DNA from: Luteococcus sp048595755
GTDB lineage: Bacteria > Actinomycetota > Actinomycetes > Propionibacteriales > Propionibacteriaceae
Direction of reading: 5' to 3'
Assembly (NCBI RefSeq): GCF_048595755.1
Contig: NZ_CP184360.1
Location: 744,001 to 808,000 of the forward strand
Length of the DNA: 64,000 nt
Part shown: positions 62,427 to 64,000 of the stretch, one piece after another
How the letters are laid out: every line of letters starts with the position of its first letter
Numbering within the stretch: the stretch's first letter is position 1
Position numbers and translations under genes: made by a program
The notes under the pieces: model-generated
The model's input: the letters and a program-made list of their open reading frames with translations, nothing else
Database searches by the model: none
Told to the model about the DNA's origin: nothing

Positions 62427-62618
62427 TCGTCGGCACCCCTCCGAAGGCTTTCGGAAGGCTGAACCACAGAGAAACGACCCCGCGTCGTAGTAACTGAGTT
62501 TGTCTCAGCGAAAGCTTGGTGAATTGACATGGGTCGGCCCTCGAAAAAGGCCTTGCCGCGGGATTGGATTGAGTCATCGAGTCACAGTTCAGACTCCACG
62601 AGTGATCCAGAGGAAGCC
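62427..62618. other. Intergenic region before the subtilase gene
   Basis: About 190 bp. It holds a small hairpin CTGAG-TTTGT-CTCAG (near 62496-62510) and a TTGACA (62524-62529) that might be a -35, but no matching -10 was found with confidence. AGAGGAAG before the ATG at 62619 is the ribosome-binding site. Confidence 0.5.
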
Positions 62619-64000
62619 ATGTCCAGCAGCACCAACCACCGTCTTCGTCGCCTCACCGCCCATGCGGTGACGATGGCCTTGGCGGCGGTGGGCGCGCTGG
62701 TGCTCCCCTTGGCCGCCCCTGAGCAGCTCCCCGCGGCCCAGGCCGCGGGAGCGACCCGCTCCTACCTGGTCAACGCCCGCACCCCCAAGCACACTGCGGC
62801 GGCGCAGAAGGCTGCCGTCAAGGCCGGCGGACAGGTGGTGCAGAGCTGGCCACAGATCGGCGTGCTGGTGGTGCGTTCCAATCGCGCCAACTACGCACGC
62901 AACCTGCAGCGCTCGGCCAAGGCCTCCATCCTGTCGGTCGGTGACGCCCGCAACGAAGCCGCCCGGGAGCGCGTGACCGTGAACCGTTCGATCGCCGTCA
63001 CCAGCACCACCCGGCGCCTCAAGACCGCCTCGACCAACGTCGGCAAGGCCGATCCGATGCAGGGCCGGCAGACCCACCTGGGCGTGATCCGAACCACCCA
63101 GGCACAGCAAATCACCCCCGGTTCCCGCAGCGTCGTCGTGGGCGTGCTCGACACCGGGATCGACGATCGCCACCGCGACCTGGCCGCCAACTTCAGCCGT
63201 GGCGATTCCGTCGACTGCACCGTGGGTGGCCGTCCGCGCACGTCGGCCGGCGCCTGGCGCGGCAGCGACCCGCACGGCACCCACGTGGCCGGCACCATCG
63301 CCGCCGCCCGCAACGGCCATGGAGTCACCGGCGTGGCACCGGGTGTCCGCGTCGCCTCCGTGAAGGTCGTCAACGAGAACGGCGAGGCCTTCCCCGAATA
63401 CCTGGTCTGCGGCTTCATGTGGTCCGGGCTCAAGCAACTGACCGTCACCAACACCTCGCTCAACATGTTCGACCTGTGGTGCGGGGAGCTCAACATTCAG
63501 GGCGCGGCCCTGACCGCGCTGCACCGTGCCATCAACTGGTCGGCCGGGCGTGGCGTCACCCACGTGTCCTCGGCCGGCAATGCCGGGATGGACGTCAGCT
63601 GGCAGCGCGCCGAACTGTGCCACGACCCGATCGCCGAGAGCGCCAAGGTGGTGCACGTCGCCTCGGTCACCAACAGGGGCCGTCTGTCCGACTTCTCCAG
63701 CTACGGCCGCACCATGGTCGACATCGCCGCTCCCGGCGAGCAGGTCTTCGCCACCTCCTCCGGCAACCGTTTCACCCATCGCACCGGCACCTCGCAGGCC
63801 GCACCCCAGGTGGCTGGCACCCTGGCCCTGATGAAGTCGCGCCGGCCGGCGGCCTCGTCGGCGACGCTGGTGCAGACCCTCAAGCGCACCACGCGGACCC
63901 TCCCGGTGCGGACGCTGGGCCCGGAGTGCCGGGGCACGGTGCGCAACAACAGCTGCACCGGCGCCGGTCAGCTCGACAGCCAGGCGGCGGTCAAGGCGAT
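62619..64000 (+). CDS. Secreted S8-family serine protease (subtilase), 5' part
   Basis: The reading frame stays open to the window end (460 complete codons), so the protein continues beyond. It starts with a signal peptide (basic NHRLRRL, hydrophobic VTMALAAVGALVLPLA, cleavage probably after AAQAA), then a ~110-residue propeptide-like region (SYLVNARTPKH to NRANYARNLQ) and the subtilisin catalytic domain. The triad is visible: Asp178 in VVVGVLDTGID, His219 in SDPHGTHVAGT and Ser392 in GTSQAAPQVAG; the oxyanion asparagine is in VSSAGNAG. It is GTSQAAP, not the usual GTSMAAP. Several cysteines suggest disulfides. The likely role is extracellular protein digestion or processing. Confidence 0.93.
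   Translation, partial: MSSSTNHRLRRLTAHAVTMALAAVGALVLPLAAPEQLPAAQAAGATRSYLVNARTPKHTAAAQKAAVKAGGQVVQSWPQIGVLVVRSNRANYARNLQRSAKASILSVGDARNEAARERVTVNRSIAVTSTTRRLKTASTNVGKADPMQGRQTHLGVIRTTQAQQITPGSRSVVVGVLDTGIDDRHRDLAANFSRGDSVDCTVGGRPRTSAGAWRGSDPHGTHVAGTIAAARNGHGVTGVAPGVRVASVKVVNENGEAFPEYLVCGFMWSGLKQLTVTNTSLNMFDLWCGELNIQGAALTALHRAINWSAGRGVTHVSSAGNAGMDVSWQRAELCHDPIAESAKVVHVASVTNRGRLSDFSSYGRTMVDIAAPGEQVFATSSGNRFTHRTGTSQAAPQVAGTLALMKSRRPAASSATLVQTLKRTTRTLPVRTLGPECRGTVRNNSCTGAGQLDSQAAVKA

Overview
The window is GC-rich chromosomal DNA from an actinobacterium, almost certainly a member of the Propionibacteriaceae. The evidence is the gene content: late cobalamin assembly genes, a lactate permease with lutABC, anaerobic glycerol-3-phosphate dehydrogenase glpABC, a ~1130-residue protein that looks like the pyrophosphate-dependent PEP carboxykinase described from propionibacteria, and a methylmalonyl-CoA decarboxylase operon. 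No phage, insertion sequence, CRISPR array, rRNA or tRNA gene was seen. It reads as a core metabolic region with several families of small intergenic repeats.

Layout. 1-3.1 kb: end of cobT, then cobU and cobS in overlapping order, then an unrecognised 366-residue protein. 3.2-10.5 kb: serC, a 51-residue small gene between two copies of a ~94-bp repeat, hrpB helicase (minus strand), a DinB-like protein, a Cof-type phosphatase and a phosphofructokinase with unusual active-site residues. 10.5-16.3 kb: a sensor kinase and a response regulator on opposite strands, separated by a membrane protein with pentapeptide repeats, then an HtrA-like protease and a PAP2 phosphatase. 16.5-19.6 kb: a nitronate monooxygenase-like enzyme and a BCCT transporter. 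19.6-20.5 kb: a gene-free stretch rich in strong hairpins. 20.5-26.1 kb: lactate permease-lutA-lutB-lutC, divergent from a GntR/LldR-type regulator, with two palindromic operators between them. 26.1-32.4 kb: DODA-type dioxygenase, large catalase, zinc alcohol dehydrogenase and a DEAD-box RNA helicase, with two related 64-bp palindromes. 33.3-39.0 kb: glpABC (minus) and alanine dehydrogenase. 39.1-46.4 kb: the putative PPi-PEPCK followed by mmdA, mmdD, mmdC and mmdB. 46.5-53.6 kb: three microproteins, a DEAD/DEAH helicase, a HAD phosphatase, a TauE/SafE permease, a lipoprotein and a Nudix hydrolase. 53.7-59.9 kb: a complete fructose phosphotransferase system (ptsI; fruR-fruK-fruA-ptsH). 60.0-62.4 kb: a quinol-type nitric oxide reductase. 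62.6-64.0 kb: the start of a secreted subtilase, cut by the window end.

The genes suggest a propionic-acid fermenter. Lactate (lut), glycerol (glp), alanine (ald) and fructose (fru) feed pyruvate and PEP. PPi-PEPCK would carboxylate PEP to oxaloacetate. Methylmalonyl-CoA made through the B12-dependent branch would be decarboxylated by a membrane complex that can pump sodium. The adjacency of the CO2-fixing and CO2-releasing steps is the most interesting metabolic feature here.

The other notable content is non-coding: five copies of a terminal-inverted-repeat element, two covarying 64-bp palindromes, a repeat that also occurs inside three coding sequences, and a hairpin cluster that may be an RNA. 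All identifications were made by reading the sequence; no database search was run.
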